A stretch of 64,000 bases of DNA from Pseudomonadota bacterium (GCA_039028155.1 JBCCIS010000028.1:1-64000), one strand, 5' to 3'. Positions 28,920 to 38,284 are shown, counted from the stretch's first letter. Made by a program: numbers and translations. Notes: a model not told the origin generated them from the letters alone.

Positions 28920-29609
28920 ATGGACGACAAGATCTTTAACTATTGCGAGCGTGGCCTGGATCCGGGCTTCTGGGCCGAGCCGATCAACGCGGTCACCAAC
29001 GCGGCCTTTGTCATCGCCGGGTTGGCCGCATTTTACCTCTTGGCGCGCCAGCCGGCCGGCAGTCGGCGCCTGGTCGACTATTGGCTGGCGGCGCTGGTCT
29101 GTATCATCGGCATCGGCAGCTTCCTGTTCCACACCTACGCGACACCTTGGGCGGGTCTGGCCGACGTCCTGCCGATCGCCATCATGATGCTTAGCTATCT
29201 GACTGTCGCGCTGCGCCGGTATCTGGGCGCCACCTGGCTGTGGACCGGTGTCGGGCTCGTCGTCTTCGTCGTGGCCTATGTGCTCGCCGGCCAAATCCTG
29301 TGCGACGGCGAACGCTGTCTGAACGGGTCGCTCGGCTACTTCCCGGCGTTCATCGCGCTGATGTTGATCGGTGGCTGGCTGGTCGCGCGCGGCGACAAGC
29401 CAACCGGTTGGGGTTTGTTGGCCGCGGCCGGCGTGTTCGCGGTCTCTCTGGCGTTCCGCAGCGTCGACTTCCACGTCTGCGACCACACCCATGTCGGCCA
29501 TGACCACGGGCCGCTGGGCACGCACTTCATGTGGCACGTGCTGAACGCCGTCATGCTCTACATCCTGGTGCGTGTGGCGATCCGTTTCGAGCGGCCGAAA
29601 ACCGCTTAA
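28920..29609 (+). CDS. Ceramidase-domain (CREST superfamily) membrane hydrolase
   Basis: 229 residues with about seven membrane helices. Motifs of the alkaline-ceramidase/PAQR superfamily are present: NYCERGLDPGFWAEPINAVTNAAF at the N-terminus, IGSFLFHTYAT (zinc His and nearby acid), a conserved FRSVDF, and GTHFMWHVLNAVMLY with two zinc-ligand histidines. Bacterial members may act on ceramide-like or other amide lipids; the substrate here is unknown. A short insert with DGERC and the HTHVGHDHG stretch faces outside. Nothing beside it suggests a sphingolipid pathway. Confidence 0.8.
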   Translation: MDDKIFNYCERGLDPGFWAEPINAVTNAAFVIAGLAAFYLLARQPAGSRRLVDYWLAALVCIIGIGSFLFHTYATPWAGLADVLPIAIMMLSYLTVALRRYLGATWLWTGVGLVVFVVAYVLAGQILCDGERCLNGSLGYFPAFIALMLIGGWLVARGDKPTGWGLLAAAGVFAVSLAFRSVDFHVCDHTHVGHDHGPLGTHFMWHVLNAVMLYILVRVAIRFERPKTA

Positions 29610-29657
29610 CGGCGTCGCGTACGCCTTAGCACGGCAAAGCAAAGCAAAAACCGTCAT

Positions 29658-29677
29658 CGGCCTTGTCGACAAGGCCG
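29658..29677. promoter_or_regulatory. 20-bp perfect palindrome upstream of the aldehyde dehydrogenase
   Basis: CGGCCTTGTCGACAAGGCCG reads identically on both strands and lies 67 bases before the gene start. No T-run follows, so an operator is more likely than a terminator. It could also act as an RNA hairpin with a UCGA loop. Confidence 0.45.
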
Positions 29678-29744
29678 GTATCGCTAGGATGTGCCCGGCA
29701 AAGGGGCGTCTCGAACACGATGATCAAGGGGGAGGGACGAGACT

Positions 29745-31229
29745 TTGCGCACGGACATGCTGATTGAGAACACCTGGAAAGGTGCCGCGACCGGTCGGAC
29801 CATCGACTGCACCAACCCGGCCGATGAGTCGGTCATAGCGTCGATTCCTGCGGCAAACGCCGAGGACGTCGAACAGGCGGTCGATGCGGCGCGGCGCGCC
29901 TTCGACGGCGGCTGGAAACAGACGGACGGCAAGACGCGTGCCGCGCATCTGCGCCGGTTCGCCGAGGGCATCAAGTCTCGCCGCGACGACCTCGCTCAAC
30001 TGGAGACCAAGGACAACGGCAAGCCGCTGCCGGAATCCTATTTCGACGTGGATACGGCCACCCAGATTTACGAAATGTATGCCGACCTTGCCGATCAGCT
30101 CGATGAGAACGGTGAGGAAGCAGTCGATCTGCCGGACGATTTTCTGCGCACGACCGTCGCCTATCGCCCGGTTGGCGCCATCGGCATGATCACGCCGTGG
30201 AACTATCCGATTGAGCAGTTCACGTGGAAGGTCGCCGCAGCCATCGCCGCCGGCTGCACCTGTGTCGTCAAGCCTTCGGAGTTCACCTCACTGACGGCTC
30301 TGATGCTGGGTGAGATTGCTGTCGATGCCGGCATGCCCGCCGGTGTCATCAACATTGTCACGGGAACCGGCCCGGACGCCGGCGAGGCGCTCGTTACCAA
30401 TCCCGGCATCGACAAGATTTCGTTTACCGGCAGCACGGTGACGGGACGGCGCGTCATGGCAATGGCGGCTGCGGACCTGAAGCGGGTCAGTCTTGAGCTG
30501 GGCGGCAAGAACCCAATCATCGTCTTCGACGACGTCGACCTTGATCGCGCCGTCGAATGGACCGCCTTCGGCGCGTTCGTCAATCAAGGGCAGGTCTGCA
30601 CATCGACATCGCGCTTGCTGATCCAAGACAGGATTGCCGACGATTTTCTCGGACGGCTCAAGTCGCTTGCCGGATCGATCGTCGTCGGCGATGGCACGCG
30701 CGATGGCGTGCAGATGGGCCCCTTGGTTAATGCCGCGCAGTACGACAAGGTGACAGGGTACGTCGCAGCCGCGCAAACGGAAGGCGCCACGGTGTTCGCG
30801 GGCGGCGGCCGGCCCGACGGCCTGAACACCGGCTATTTCCTGCAGCCGACAATACTGACCGACGTGACACCGGATATGTCGGTATGGCGCGAGGAGATCT
30901 TCGGTCCCGTTCTGAGCGTCATGGCGTTCTCCGACGAGGACGAGGCCGTCAGGCTCGCCAACGACACGCCTTACGGTCTGGCGGCGACCGTTCTTTCAGA
31001 GGACACGGAGCGCGCCGAACGCGTCGCCGATCAGCTGGACGCCGGGATTACCTGGCAAAACTGCAATCAGGTGGTCGTCATTCAAGCGCCTTGGGGTGGT
31101 GTCAAGAAGAGCGGCATGGGCCGCGAGCTCGGCAAATGGGGCATGCAGAACTTCCTGGAGCCAAAGCAGAAGACGCGCTGGCTGCCCGACGCTGGGATCG
31201 GATGGTACGACCCGTCAACGGCGGCCTGA
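29745..31229 (+). CDS. Aldehyde dehydrogenase (betaine-aldehyde-dehydrogenase-like)
   Basis: NAD(P)-dependent oxidation of an aldehyde to its acid. The 494 residues show the family set: TPWNYPIEQFTWKVAAAIAAGCT with the catalytic Asn, KPSEFTSLTAL, FTGSTVTGRRVM, the general base Glu in LELGGKNPI, the nucleophile Cys in NQGQVCTSTSRL and EEIFGPVLSV. Closest in motif to betaine and amino-aldehyde dehydrogenases; the substrate is not provable. TTG at 29745 is preferred because GGGGGAGGGA lies six bases upstream; an ATG follows at 29757. No betA or betI is adjacent. Confidence 0.9.
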   Translation: MRTDMLIENTWKGAATGRTIDCTNPADESVIASIPAANAEDVEQAVDAARRAFDGGWKQTDGKTRAAHLRRFAEGIKSRRDDLAQLETKDNGKPLPESYFDVDTATQIYEMYADLADQLDENGEEAVDLPDDFLRTTVAYRPVGAIGMITPWNYPIEQFTWKVAAAIAAGCTCVVKPSEFTSLTALMLGEIAVDAGMPAGVINIVTGTGPDAGEALVTNPGIDKISFTGSTVTGRRVMAMAAADLKRVSLELGGKNPIIVFDDVDLDRAVEWTAFGAFVNQGQVCTSTSRLLIQDRIADDFLGRLKSLAGSIVVGDGTRDGVQMGPLVNAAQYDKVTGYVAAAQTEGATVFAGGGRPDGLNTGYFLQPTILTDVTPDMSVWREEIFGPVLSVMAFSDEDEAVRLANDTPYGLAATVLSEDTERAERVADQLDAGITWQNCNQVVVIQAPWGGVKKSGMGRELGKWGMQNFLEPKQKTRWLPDAGIGWYDPSTAA

Positions 31230-31305
31230 CAACACCGAGGGCAGTACGTTCGAGAGGCGATGTTTTCAGCGCGGGGACACCGTCAGACATCGCACATATA
31301 AGTCG

Positions 31306-31321
31306 CATAATATATATTATG
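31306..31321. other. 16-bp AT palindrome between convergent genes
   Basis: CATAATATATATTATG is a perfect palindrome in a roughly 45-base AT-rich stretch, in the gap where the aldehyde dehydrogenase and the MBL-fold gene converge. It may help transcription end or be a protein site. No canonical terminator is seen. Confidence 0.35.
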
Positions 31322-31353
31322 GAAAATAGAGGGTGTGTTAAAGCCAGCCTTGC

Positions 31354-32133
31354 TTAGAGGCTGATCTCCAACCCGTCATAACCCGGCTGTACGTGCCCTG
31401 GCGTCAGGCCGTCCACCGTCGCGTAGTCGATGTCGTCGGACATGTGACTGAGCACTGCGCGGCGTGGTTTGGCGCGCTCGATCCAGGCAAGCGTGCGCTT
31501 GAGGTCGGAATGGATCGGGTTTTCTTCCATGTTCTGGCAGTCGACGACCCACAGGTCGACGCCGTTGATGATGTCGAACGCCGCATCGTCCAGGTGCTTG
31601 AGGTCAATGGAATACGCTGCGCTTTGACCGTCTGCATCAAAGCGGAAACCCAGGGTCTCCATGACAACGTGGTCCTGTGCGAATGGCGTGACGCGGATCG
31701 GCCCGATATCAAATGGTTCGGTCGTGATCACGTTTTCCAGCAAATGCGGCTTGTACCAGCCAAAATTGGCGTTCATCGGCTCAAATATGTAGCCGAACCG
31801 CTCCTTCAGCGCGCTCATCGCCTGGCGGTTGCCATAGGCAGGCAGAGCTTTGTCGGCCGACCGGCACACGCGTTTCAGGTCATCGATGCCGTGACTATGG
31901 TCGGCGTGGGCATGGGTGTAGAGAACCGCGTCGACGCTTGTGACGCCTTGGCGCAGCAACTGTTGGCGAAGATCCGGCGACGTGTCGACGAGGATTCGCG
32001 TTCCCGCGTGTTCAATCAGGAGTGACGACCGGGTCCTGTGATTACGCGGATCCGCCAGATAAGCATCGTCATACACCGCGCCGATCTGCGGTACACCCGC
32101 CGATGGACCGCAGCCCAAGATTATTACTTTCAT
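31354..32133 (-). CDS. MBL-fold metallohydrolase (PhnP-like)
   Basis: 259-residue metallo-beta-lactamase-fold protein. The metal motif THAHADHSHGIDDL follows ILVDTSPDLRQQLL, and later histidines lie in TPFAQDHVVMETLGFRF and AVLSHMSDDIDY. The N-terminal LGCGPSAGVPQIGAVYDDAYLADPRNHRTRSSLLIE-type region matches the PhnP/cyclic-phosphodiesterase branch. In alphaproteobacteria the copy after tatD-metG is a conserved orphan of unproven substrate. It follows tatD by one base, so it probably shares the holB-metG-tatD transcript. Confidence 0.88.
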   Translation of the reverse strand: MKVIILGCGPSAGVPQIGAVYDDAYLADPRNHRTRSSLLIEHAGTRILVDTSPDLRQQLLRQGVTSVDAVLYTHAHADHSHGIDDLKRVCRSADKALPAYGNRQAMSALKERFGYIFEPMNANFGWYKPHLLENVITTEPFDIGPIRVTPFAQDHVVMETLGFRFDADGQSAAYSIDLKHLDDAAFDIINGVDLWVVDCQNMEENPIHSDLKRTLAWIERAKPRRAVLSHMSDDIDYATVDGLTPGHVQPGYDGLEISL

Positions 32134-32134
32134 A

Positions 32135-32920
32135 TCAAAGGCGTGGATCAGACGCTTTAGAGAACAGATTAAAGAAATTATCGGTCGTCGCCGTTGCCAA
32201 CGCGTCTTCCGATACGCCTTTTAATTCTGCCAGTAACGATGCGGTTTTATTGATATAAGACGGCTCGTTACGTTTGCCGCGATAAGGCATTGGCGCCAGG
32301 TACGGCGCATCGGTCTCGACCAGCAGCCGGTCGAGTGGCACGGCCTGTGCGGTCTCGCGCAGCTCCTCGGCCTTCTTGAAGGTCAGGATCCCGGACAGCG
32401 AAATGGAGAGCCCGATGGCCAAGCTCCTCTCGGCCAGTTCGCGTGAGGTGCTGAAGCAGTGGATGAGGCCGCGATAGGCACCCTTCCCCATTTCGTCTTC
32501 CAGGATCGCCATGGTGTCGTCGTCGGCATCGCGCGTGTGCACGATCAGCGGCAGGCCGGTCTCGCGCGCCGCGGCAATATGAGCGCGGAAACTCTCACGC
32601 TGTTCCTCACGCGGGCTGTGGTCATAGAAGTAGTCGAGGCCGGTCTCGCCGATGCCGATAACCTTAGGATGGTCGGCCAGGCTGATGATGGTCTCGGGGT
32701 CTGCGATGCCTTCGCTTTCGACGTTGTGCGGATGGACGCCAACTGAGCACCACATATTGTCGTAACGCTCAGCAATGGCGCGGACCTGCTCGAACTTGGT
32801 CAGCCGCGTGCAGATCGTCTGCATCACGCCGACGCCGGTTTCGTGAGCGCGTGCCACGATGGCGTCGAGCTCGTCGGCGAAATCGGGAAAATCCAGATGG
32901 CAGTGGCTGTCGACCAGCAT
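32135..32920 (-). CDS. tatD: TatD-family metal-dependent DNase
   Basis: 261-residue TIM-barrel hydrolase implicated in DNA repair and turnover. Metal ligands lie in DSHCHLDFPDF, IGIGETGLDYFYD, PLIVHTRDADDDT, GLIHCFS and LVETDAPYLAP. The last 35 codons (about 32135-32260) are AT-rich compared with the rest of the gene, but the protein still ends in the usual NxxxLF region (TDNFFNLFSKA). It is encoded just after metG, with the metG stop overlapping its start. Confidence 0.95.
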   Translation of the reverse strand: MLVDSHCHLDFPDFADELDAIVARAHETGVGVMQTICTRLTKFEQVRAIAERYDNMWCSVGVHPHNVESEGIADPETIISLADHPKVIGIGETGLDYFYDHSPREEQRESFRAHIAAARETGLPLIVHTRDADDDTMAILEDEMGKGAYRGLIHCFSTSRELAERSLAIGLSISLSGILTFKKAEELRETAQAVPLDRLLVETDAPYLAPMPYRGKRNEPSYINKTASLLAELKGVSEDALATATTDNFFNLFSKASDPRL

Positions 32921-34479
32921 CAGGCGGCGCCCTCCTCCGGCTCCACGTAACGCGGGAAAACGGGCTCCGGTTTGGGCAGGACCGTGCCCGGCACCAGGCG
33001 ATGGTGGGGGCTGAGCGCGATGAAGCCGCGCCTGTCGTCAGACACGCCCAACTGGTCGAGCATGCGCGACGCGGCATCCGGCACGAAGGGCTGGGTCAGG
33101 AGCGCCAGGTGGCGGATCGTCTCTGAGAGCACGTAGAGCACGGTCGCCATACGCGCAGGATCGGTCTTGCGCAGTGCCCACGGCGCCTGTTCGTCGACAT
33201 AGCGGTTGGCCTCGCCGACCACCTTCCAAATCGCCGTCAGCGCCAGGTGGAAGGCCTGGACGTCCAGGTGGCCGCGCACCTCGTCCAACAACCCGTCGGC
33301 GGCCCCCAGCAGCGCGGTGTCGTCGTCGCTGTAGTCGCCGGGGTCGGGCACCGAGCCGCCGCAGTTTTTGGCGACCATGGAAAGCACGCGTTGGGCCAGA
33401 TTGCCGAAGTCGTTGGCCAGGTCGCCGTTGGCGCGATGGATCATGGCGGCGTGGGAAAAGTCGCCGTCATTGCCGAACGGCACCTCGCGCAGCAGGAAGT
33501 AGCGGACCTGGTCGAGGCCGTACTCCTCGACGATCTGGTGCGGGTCGATGATGTTGCCCAGCGACTTCGAGATCTTCTGGCCCTCGTTGGTCCACCAGCC
33601 GTGGGCATAGATGCGCTTGGGCGGTTCGATGCCGGCGGCCATCAGAAAGGCCGGCCAGTAAACCGCGTGAAAACGCAGGATGTCCTTACCCACCATGTGC
33701 ACGTCGGCGGGCCAGAACTTTTTGAAGAGCGCGCTTTCCTCATCGGGAAAACCGACGGCGGTGATGTAGTTGGTCAGGGCGTCGAGCCAGACATACATAA
33801 CGTGGTCGTCGTCGTCGGGCACCGGGATGCCCCACTTGAAGCTGGTTCGGCTGACCGAGAGATCCTGAAGTCCGCCTTTAACGAAGCTGATGACCTCGTT
33901 GCGACGCGTCGCCGGCAGGATCATGTCGGGATGGGCGTCATAGAGTGCGAGCAACCGGTCCTGCCACTCAGAAAGCTTGAAGAAGTAGCTGGGCTCCTCG
34001 ACCCATTCGACCGGAGCGCCCGACGGGGCGATCTTCCCGCCGTCGGGACCGTCAACGAGCTCGCTTTCCGTATAGAACGCCTCGTCGCGCACCGAATACC
34101 AGCCCGCATACTTGCCCAGATAGATTTCGCCGGCATCTAACAGACGCGTCCACAGCGCCTGGACCGAGGCCTTGTGGCGCGGCTCGGTCGTGCGGATGAA
34201 GTCATCGTTGGTGTAACCGAACAAATGTTCGAGGTCGCGGAAGCGCTGAGACACGCGGTCGCAAAACGCCTGCGGGTCGACGCCGGCGTCATGGGCCGAC
34301 TTCTCGACCTTCTGGCCATGCTCGTCGGTGCCGGTCAGAAACATCACGTCATAGCCGTCCAGCCGCTTGAACCGCGCCATGACATCGCAGGCCAGTGTCG
34401 TATAGGCGTGGCCGATATGCGGGTTGTCGTTGACGTAATAGATCGGCGTCGTGATGTAGTAGCTGCGGTCCCCGGTCAT
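32920..34479 (-). CDS. metG: Methionyl-tRNA synthetase
   Basis: Class I synthetase charging initiator and elongator tRNA-Met. The 519 residues open with TTPIYYVNDNPHIGHAYT (HIGH motif), have KISKSLGN as the KMSKS equivalent and end in an anticodon-binding helical domain. The zinc knuckle with four cysteines and the C-terminal dimerisation domain are absent, as in the short MetG2 type. The frame continues 12 codons upstream to a TTG, but the ATG at 34479 has CGGGAG six bases before it and fits the family N-terminus. Confidence 0.96.
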   Translation of the reverse strand: MTGDRSYYITTPIYYVNDNPHIGHAYTTLACDVMARFKRLDGYDVMFLTGTDEHGQKVEKSAHDAGVDPQAFCDRVSQRFRDLEHLFGYTNDDFIRTTEPRHKASVQALWTRLLDAGEIYLGKYAGWYSVRDEAFYTESELVDGPDGGKIAPSGAPVEWVEEPSYFFKLSEWQDRLLALYDAHPDMILPATRRNEVISFVKGGLQDLSVSRTSFKWGIPVPDDDDHVMYVWLDALTNYITAVGFPDEESALFKKFWPADVHMVGKDILRFHAVYWPAFLMAAGIEPPKRIYAHGWWTNEGQKISKSLGNIIDPHQIVEEYGLDQVRYFLLREVPFGNDGDFSHAAMIHRANGDLANDFGNLAQRVLSMVAKNCGGSVPDPGDYSDDDTALLGAADGLLDEVRGHLDVQAFHLALTAIWKVVGEANRYVDEQAPWALRKTDPARMATVLYVLSETIRHLALLTQPFVPDAASRMLDQLGVSDDRRGFIALSPHHRLVPGTVLPKPEPVFPRYVEPEEGAA

Positions 34480-34527
34480 CCGAGACTCCCGTGCTGGCGT
34501 TTGTTCTTCCGGCAAAACATAGGGCGG

Positions 34528-35634
34528 TTAAGAGCGGGCGGCCTGTTCCATCGCGTCAAACGTGCTCAGAACAACCTGTTTACGGTCCAGATTGACGCTG
34601 ATGGCCCGCTCCTGGAGCCGGCCCACCTTTTCCCACACGTCTATCCAGCGTTCAAGACCGTGGGACGCGTTCAACCGGGCCATCAACTCCCGTTCGCCGT
34701 CGGGTACCGCGGCCGCGTTCTCACCGCTGGCGCCGAAGCGGACGAGGTTCGCCAGCCACCAACGCAAGAGATCGAGCGTGGTGCGGAAGGCCAGATCATT
34801 GGTCGGGCGACCCAGTCGGTCGGCCAGGCCGTGCACGTCGAGAGCACGCGGCTTCGGCAGCTGGGCGAGCAGGCCCAGCAGGTCCCGGTAAAGACCGAGC
34901 CCGCCAAGGTCGGCCAGTCTGAGTGCCCTGCCCGGGCTGCCGTCCGCCAGACGGGAAAGCGGCGCCAGGTCAGCGGCATCAAGGTCAGGGCGATAACGTT
35001 CCAGCAACAGGGCGACCTGTTCGGTCTTCAACGGTTTCAGAGCGACGGAACGGCAGCGCGAGCGGATGGTCGGCAACAACCGCGCGGGTGCGTGGCTGAC
35101 CAGAAGGACCAATGACTTGGCCGGTGGTTCCTCGATCATCTTCAACGCCGCGTTGGCTGCGCTGGCGTTCATCAGTTCAGCGCCGTCAATGACGGAAATG
35201 CGCCAACCCCCCTCGCCCGCCGACGTCCGGAAGAACGGCGTCATGCGGCGGACATCGTCGACCACGATTTCACTGCGCATCCGGCCGGTTTTCGGGTTGG
35301 GTACGCGCTCAACGGTCAAGAGATCGCTGTGGCCTTCGGCGGCGACGCGCTGGAACACCGGGTCATCTGCCTCGATGTTCAGGCTTTCCGGTGTCCCGAA
35401 GAGATCCTGACCGGCGCCGTCAGCCAGCACGAAACGCGCCAGCCGATAGGCCAAGGTTGCCTTGCCAATACCTTCCGGACCGGTCAGCAGCCAGGCGCCG
35501 GCAAGCGTGTTGGCCATTACGGCATCCAGGAACAGGCGTTCGGCGTCCTGGTGGCCGATCAGCTCGGCATTGGCCCGGGGCGACGGCGCCAGGTCGTCGT
35601 CGACGTTGGTGTCGGTTTTTGGCGGCTTGCTCAT
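34528..35634 (-). CDS. holB: DNA polymerase III subunit delta prime
   Basis: Clamp-loader stator subunit. The 368 residues contain the AAA+ features LIGHQDAERLFLDAV, the P-loop-like TGPEGIGKATLAYRLA, MNASAANAALKMIEEPP and a sensor-1 region, VSHAPARLLPTIRSRCRSV with the SRC motif. The C-terminal collar domain is poorly conserved, as is usual. It overlaps tmk by ATGA, the well-known tmk-holB pair, and metG follows after about 50 bases. Confidence 0.93.
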   Translation of the reverse strand: MSKPPKTDTNVDDDLAPSPRANAELIGHQDAERLFLDAVMANTLAGAWLLTGPEGIGKATLAYRLARFVLADGAGQDLFGTPESLNIEADDPVFQRVAAEGHSDLLTVERVPNPKTGRMRSEIVVDDVRRMTPFFRTSAGEGGWRISVIDGAELMNASAANAALKMIEEPPAKSLVLLVSHAPARLLPTIRSRCRSVALKPLKTEQVALLLERYRPDLDAADLAPLSRLADGSPGRALRLADLGGLGLYRDLLGLLAQLPKPRALDVHGLADRLGRPTNDLAFRTTLDLLRWWLANLVRFGASGENAAAVPDGERELMARLNASHGLERWIDVWEKVGRLQERAISVNLDRKQVVLSTFDAMEQAARS

Positions 35635-36260
35635 GGCAGGTCGAATTTGGCGGCGACCTCGCCCAAGATCAACGCCGCGACGTCATCCTCGCTGCCGGTG
35701 GCGTCGATCAGGCGGCAGCGGTCGGGATTGTCGGCGACGATATCCAGGAACGCCTGGCGCAGGCGCTCATGATAGGCCGGGCCCATGCGCTCGTAGCGAT
35801 CGGCGCCGCCCCGCTCGGCCGCCCGCGCCAAGCCGGTCTCGACGGGCAGGTCCAGTACCAGGGTGAGGTCGGGACGAAGGTCGCCGACGGCAATGGCGTA
35901 GAGCCGGTCGACGATGTCGGGCCCGGCGCCCTGCACGATGCCTTGATAGGCCATGGTCGAATCGGCGAAGCGATCGCAAATCACGCAGGCACCGCGTTCA
36001 AGCGCCGGCAGAATCGTCGCTGCCAAGTGATCGCGCCGCGCGGCGAAGTGCAACAATGCCTCGGTGACCGCGTCCCAGCGGTCGACATCGCCATCGACCA
36101 GGATGGCGCGGATGGCTTCAGCGCCCGGCGCGCCGCCGGGCTCGCGCGTTGTGACGATCTCGTCGGCGTGGCTACTCAGCGCCTCGGCAAGGCGGCGCAC
36201 CTGTGTCGACTTGCCAGCCCCCTCGCCGCCCTCAAGCGTGATGAAGCGGCCGCCGATCAC
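35631..36260 (-). CDS. tmk: Thymidylate kinase
   Basis: Phosphorylates dTMP to dTDP. The 209 residues show the P-loop EGGEGAGKSTQVRRL, TREPGGAPGAEAIR, the DRFADSTMAYQG motif and the LID region (ERGGADRYERMGPAYH). It starts within the dacC stop (ATGA) and ends overlapping holB, so dacC-tmk-holB are tightly coupled. Confidence 0.96.
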   Translation of the reverse strand: MIGGRFITLEGGEGAGKSTQVRRLAEALSSHADEIVTTREPGGAPGAEAIRAILVDGDVDRWDAVTEALLHFAARRDHLAATILPALERGACVICDRFADSTMAYQGIVQGAGPDIVDRLYAIAVGDLRPDLTLVLDLPVETGLARAAERGGADRYERMGPAYHERLRQAFLDIVADNPDRCRLIDATGSEDDVAALILGEVAAKFDLP

Positions 36261-37396
36261 GATCCCGACGGACCAAACACCAGATAGCTGATCGCCGCAC
36301 CCAATCGGCTGAACATGGAGAGCTCGCCGACATCGGCACCGGCGATGAGGGGCACCTCAATCGTTTCCATGTTGGGTGCTTCCAACACCAGCGTCGCAAT
36401 CGGTGAGCCCGCGACGATGGGTGCGGGAATCGGGCCTTCGAAAACGGCCTTTGCGGTCATTTCACGGCGCGCCTCGCGCGACATGGTGATAACCAGATCT
36501 TCTTCGATGACCAGTGGCACGGTGTTCTCGTCGCCCAGCCAGACCTCGGCATCGGTCACGGTCTCGCCGGCCTCCAAGAGCGCATAGGCATCGAACTCGC
36601 GAAAGCCCCACTCGATCAGGCGCTCGGCTTCTCGGGCGCGCTCGGCGGAGCTTTCGACGCCGTTGATCACCAGAACGAGCCGGCGACCGTCACGTTCGGC
36701 AGAGGCCGTCAGCCCGTAGCCTGCGGCCTCTGTATGGCCGGTCTTCAGGCCGTCAGCACCGGAGGCCGTATAGAGCAGTGGGTTGCGGTTGCTCTGTTCG
36801 ATGTCGCTGAACGTGAACGTCGTCTCGGCGTAGTACGGGTAGTACTCGGGAAAGTCCTCGATCGTCCTGATCGCCAGCGTCGCGAGGTCTCGTACGGTGG
36901 TAACGTGCTCAGGGTCGGGCCAGCCCGAGGCATTGCGGAAGTTTGAGCTTGTCATGCCCATCTCGTTGGCCTGGTCGGTCATGTCGATGGCAAAAGCCTC
37001 TTCCGATCCTGAAATGCCTTCGGCCAGGACGATGGTGGCGTCATTGCCTGATTGGATGACCACGCCGCGGATCAGGTCCTCGACCACGACGCGGGTGTCG
37101 ACCTCGACAAACATCTTCGAACCGCCCATGCGCCAAGCCTTCTCGCTGACCGGCAGGGTCGCATCGAGACTAAGCCCGCCTTCGGCGAGTTTTTTGAAGA
37201 CCAGATACATCGTCATCATTTTGGTCATGGACGACGGATAGGTCGGCTCGTCCGCGTTCTTCTGGAACAACACCGTGCCGGTCGACATGTCGATCAGAAT
37301 CGCTTCGCGCGCCGAGGTCTCATTGGCGTATGCCGACGACCAGGTAACAAAAGCGGCAAGGGCAACAATCAGGCTGGCAAGGACACGACGGGGCAT
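36257..37396 (-). CDS. dacC: D-alanyl-D-alanine carboxypeptidase (PBP5/6-type)
   Basis: Periplasmic low-molecular-weight penicillin-binding protein trimming peptidoglycan pentapeptides. A signal peptide (about 1-25, cleavage after AYA) precedes the S11 domain with Ser56-x-x-Lys59 in YPSSMTKMMT, SGN in VIQSGNDATIVLAEG and KTG in DGLKTGHTEAAGYG. The C-terminal domain and a closing amphipathic/hydrophobic helix (MFSRLGAAISYLVFG) fit membrane attachment. The 379-residue length is normal. It heads the tmk-holB group and follows rlpA on the same strand. Confidence 0.95.
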   Translation of the reverse strand: MPRRVLASLIVALAAFVTWSSAYANETSAREAILIDMSTGTVLFQKNADEPTYPSSMTKMMTMYLVFKKLAEGGLSLDATLPVSEKAWRMGGSKMFVEVDTRVVVEDLIRGVVIQSGNDATIVLAEGISGSEEAFAIDMTDQANEMGMTSSNFRNASGWPDPEHVTTVRDLATLAIRTIEDFPEYYPYYAETTFTFSDIEQSNRNPLLYTASGADGLKTGHTEAAGYGLTASAERDGRRLVLVINGVESSAERAREAERLIEWGFREFDAYALLEAGETVTDAEVWLGDENTVPLVIEEDLVITMSREARREMTAKAVFEGPIPAPIVAGSPIATLVLEAPNMETIEVPLIAGADVGELSMFSRLGAAISYLVFGPSGS

Positions 37397-37468
37397 GGCG
37401 AGGTCACTATCCGTGGACGATTGGTGTTGCCGACGCTTAGCCGCCGAGTGGGGCAGAATTGCGCCGGG

Positions 37469-38284
37469 TTAGTCGATGACGATACGCGCTTCTTGATAGC
37501 CGGCCGCCATGACACGGTAGCGCATGTCGCCGGCCTGATCGAGATCGGCATAGGGGCCCAGGCGCACCCGGTAAAACGGCACGCCGTTCGACACCACGCG
37601 GTAAATCTGAACGTAGTCGAGCATGGCGAGCTGTCGGCCGACCTTTTGGGCGTTGTCGGCTTCGGTAAACGCGCCGATTTGGACATAGATCGCCCGGTCA
37701 GGTTCCTCGGAGATCAGGTCGATGGCGGCCGTCGTCACCTCGGGCTCTGGCGGCGCCTCGGGGTCCTGCGCGGCGTAGGCGGTGCCGGTGTCGGGATCGA
37801 CGACTTGGACCCGGACCTGGGCCGTGCCGGCCGTCTCAAAGCCCAGAAGCTGGGCCGAGCGCCGTGAGACGTCGATGATGCGGCCGTGGGCGAACGGCCC
37901 CCGGTCGTTCACCTTCAGGACCAGCGAGCGGCCGTTGTCCAGATTGGTAACCCGGACATAGACCGGCATCGGCAGCGTCTTGTGGGCCGCTGTCAGCAGG
38001 TTCATGTCGTAAACTTCGCCGTTGGCCGTGCGCCTGCCGTGGAACGGCTCGCCGTACCAGGAGGCAATGCCGACCTCGTCGTAGTACGGATCTTCGGCCG
38101 GGTAATACCATTGCCCGTTGATCTGATAGGGGTTGCCGACCTTATAGGTGCCGCCGCTATCGGCGTCGCGCTGGGCTTCTTTGCTCAGCGTCGCCAAAAG
38201 CTCGGTTTCGGCACATCCCGCGACCAGCACGGCTACAAGAAACGATGAGAAAACTAGGACAAAACCGCGATATACGCCAAACAC
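37469..38284 (-). CDS. rlpA: Septal ring lytic transglycosylase RlpA (lipoprotein)
   Basis: 271-residue outer-membrane lipoprotein. The signal peptide ends in the lipobox VAGCAE. A double-psi beta-barrel domain (GIASWYGEPFHGRRTANGEVYDM, LKVNDRGPFAHGRIIDVS) follows, and a C-terminal SPOR domain (about 195-270, YVQIGAFTEADNAQKVGRQL) binds denuded glycan at the septum. The order rlpA-dacC-tmk-holB is conserved in alphaproteobacteria. The start lies in the gap after the transglycosylase gene. Confidence 0.94.
   Translation of the reverse strand: MFGVYRGFVLVFSSFLVAVLVAGCAETELLATLSKEAQRDADSGGTYKVGNPYQINGQWYYPAEDPYYDEVGIASWYGEPFHGRRTANGEVYDMNLLTAAHKTLPMPVYVRVTNLDNGRSLVLKVNDRGPFAHGRIIDVSRRSAQLLGFETAGTAQVRVQVVDPDTGTAYAAQDPEAPPEPEVTTAAIDLISEEPDRAIYVQIGAFTEADNAQKVGRQLAMLDYVQIYRVVSNGVPFYRVRLGPYADLDQAGDMRYRVMAAGYQEARIVID

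Noticed and set aside
29658-29677. Palindrome before the aldehyde dehydrogenase as a terminator for the ceramidase gene
   Set aside because: No T-run downstream; position suits an operator better.
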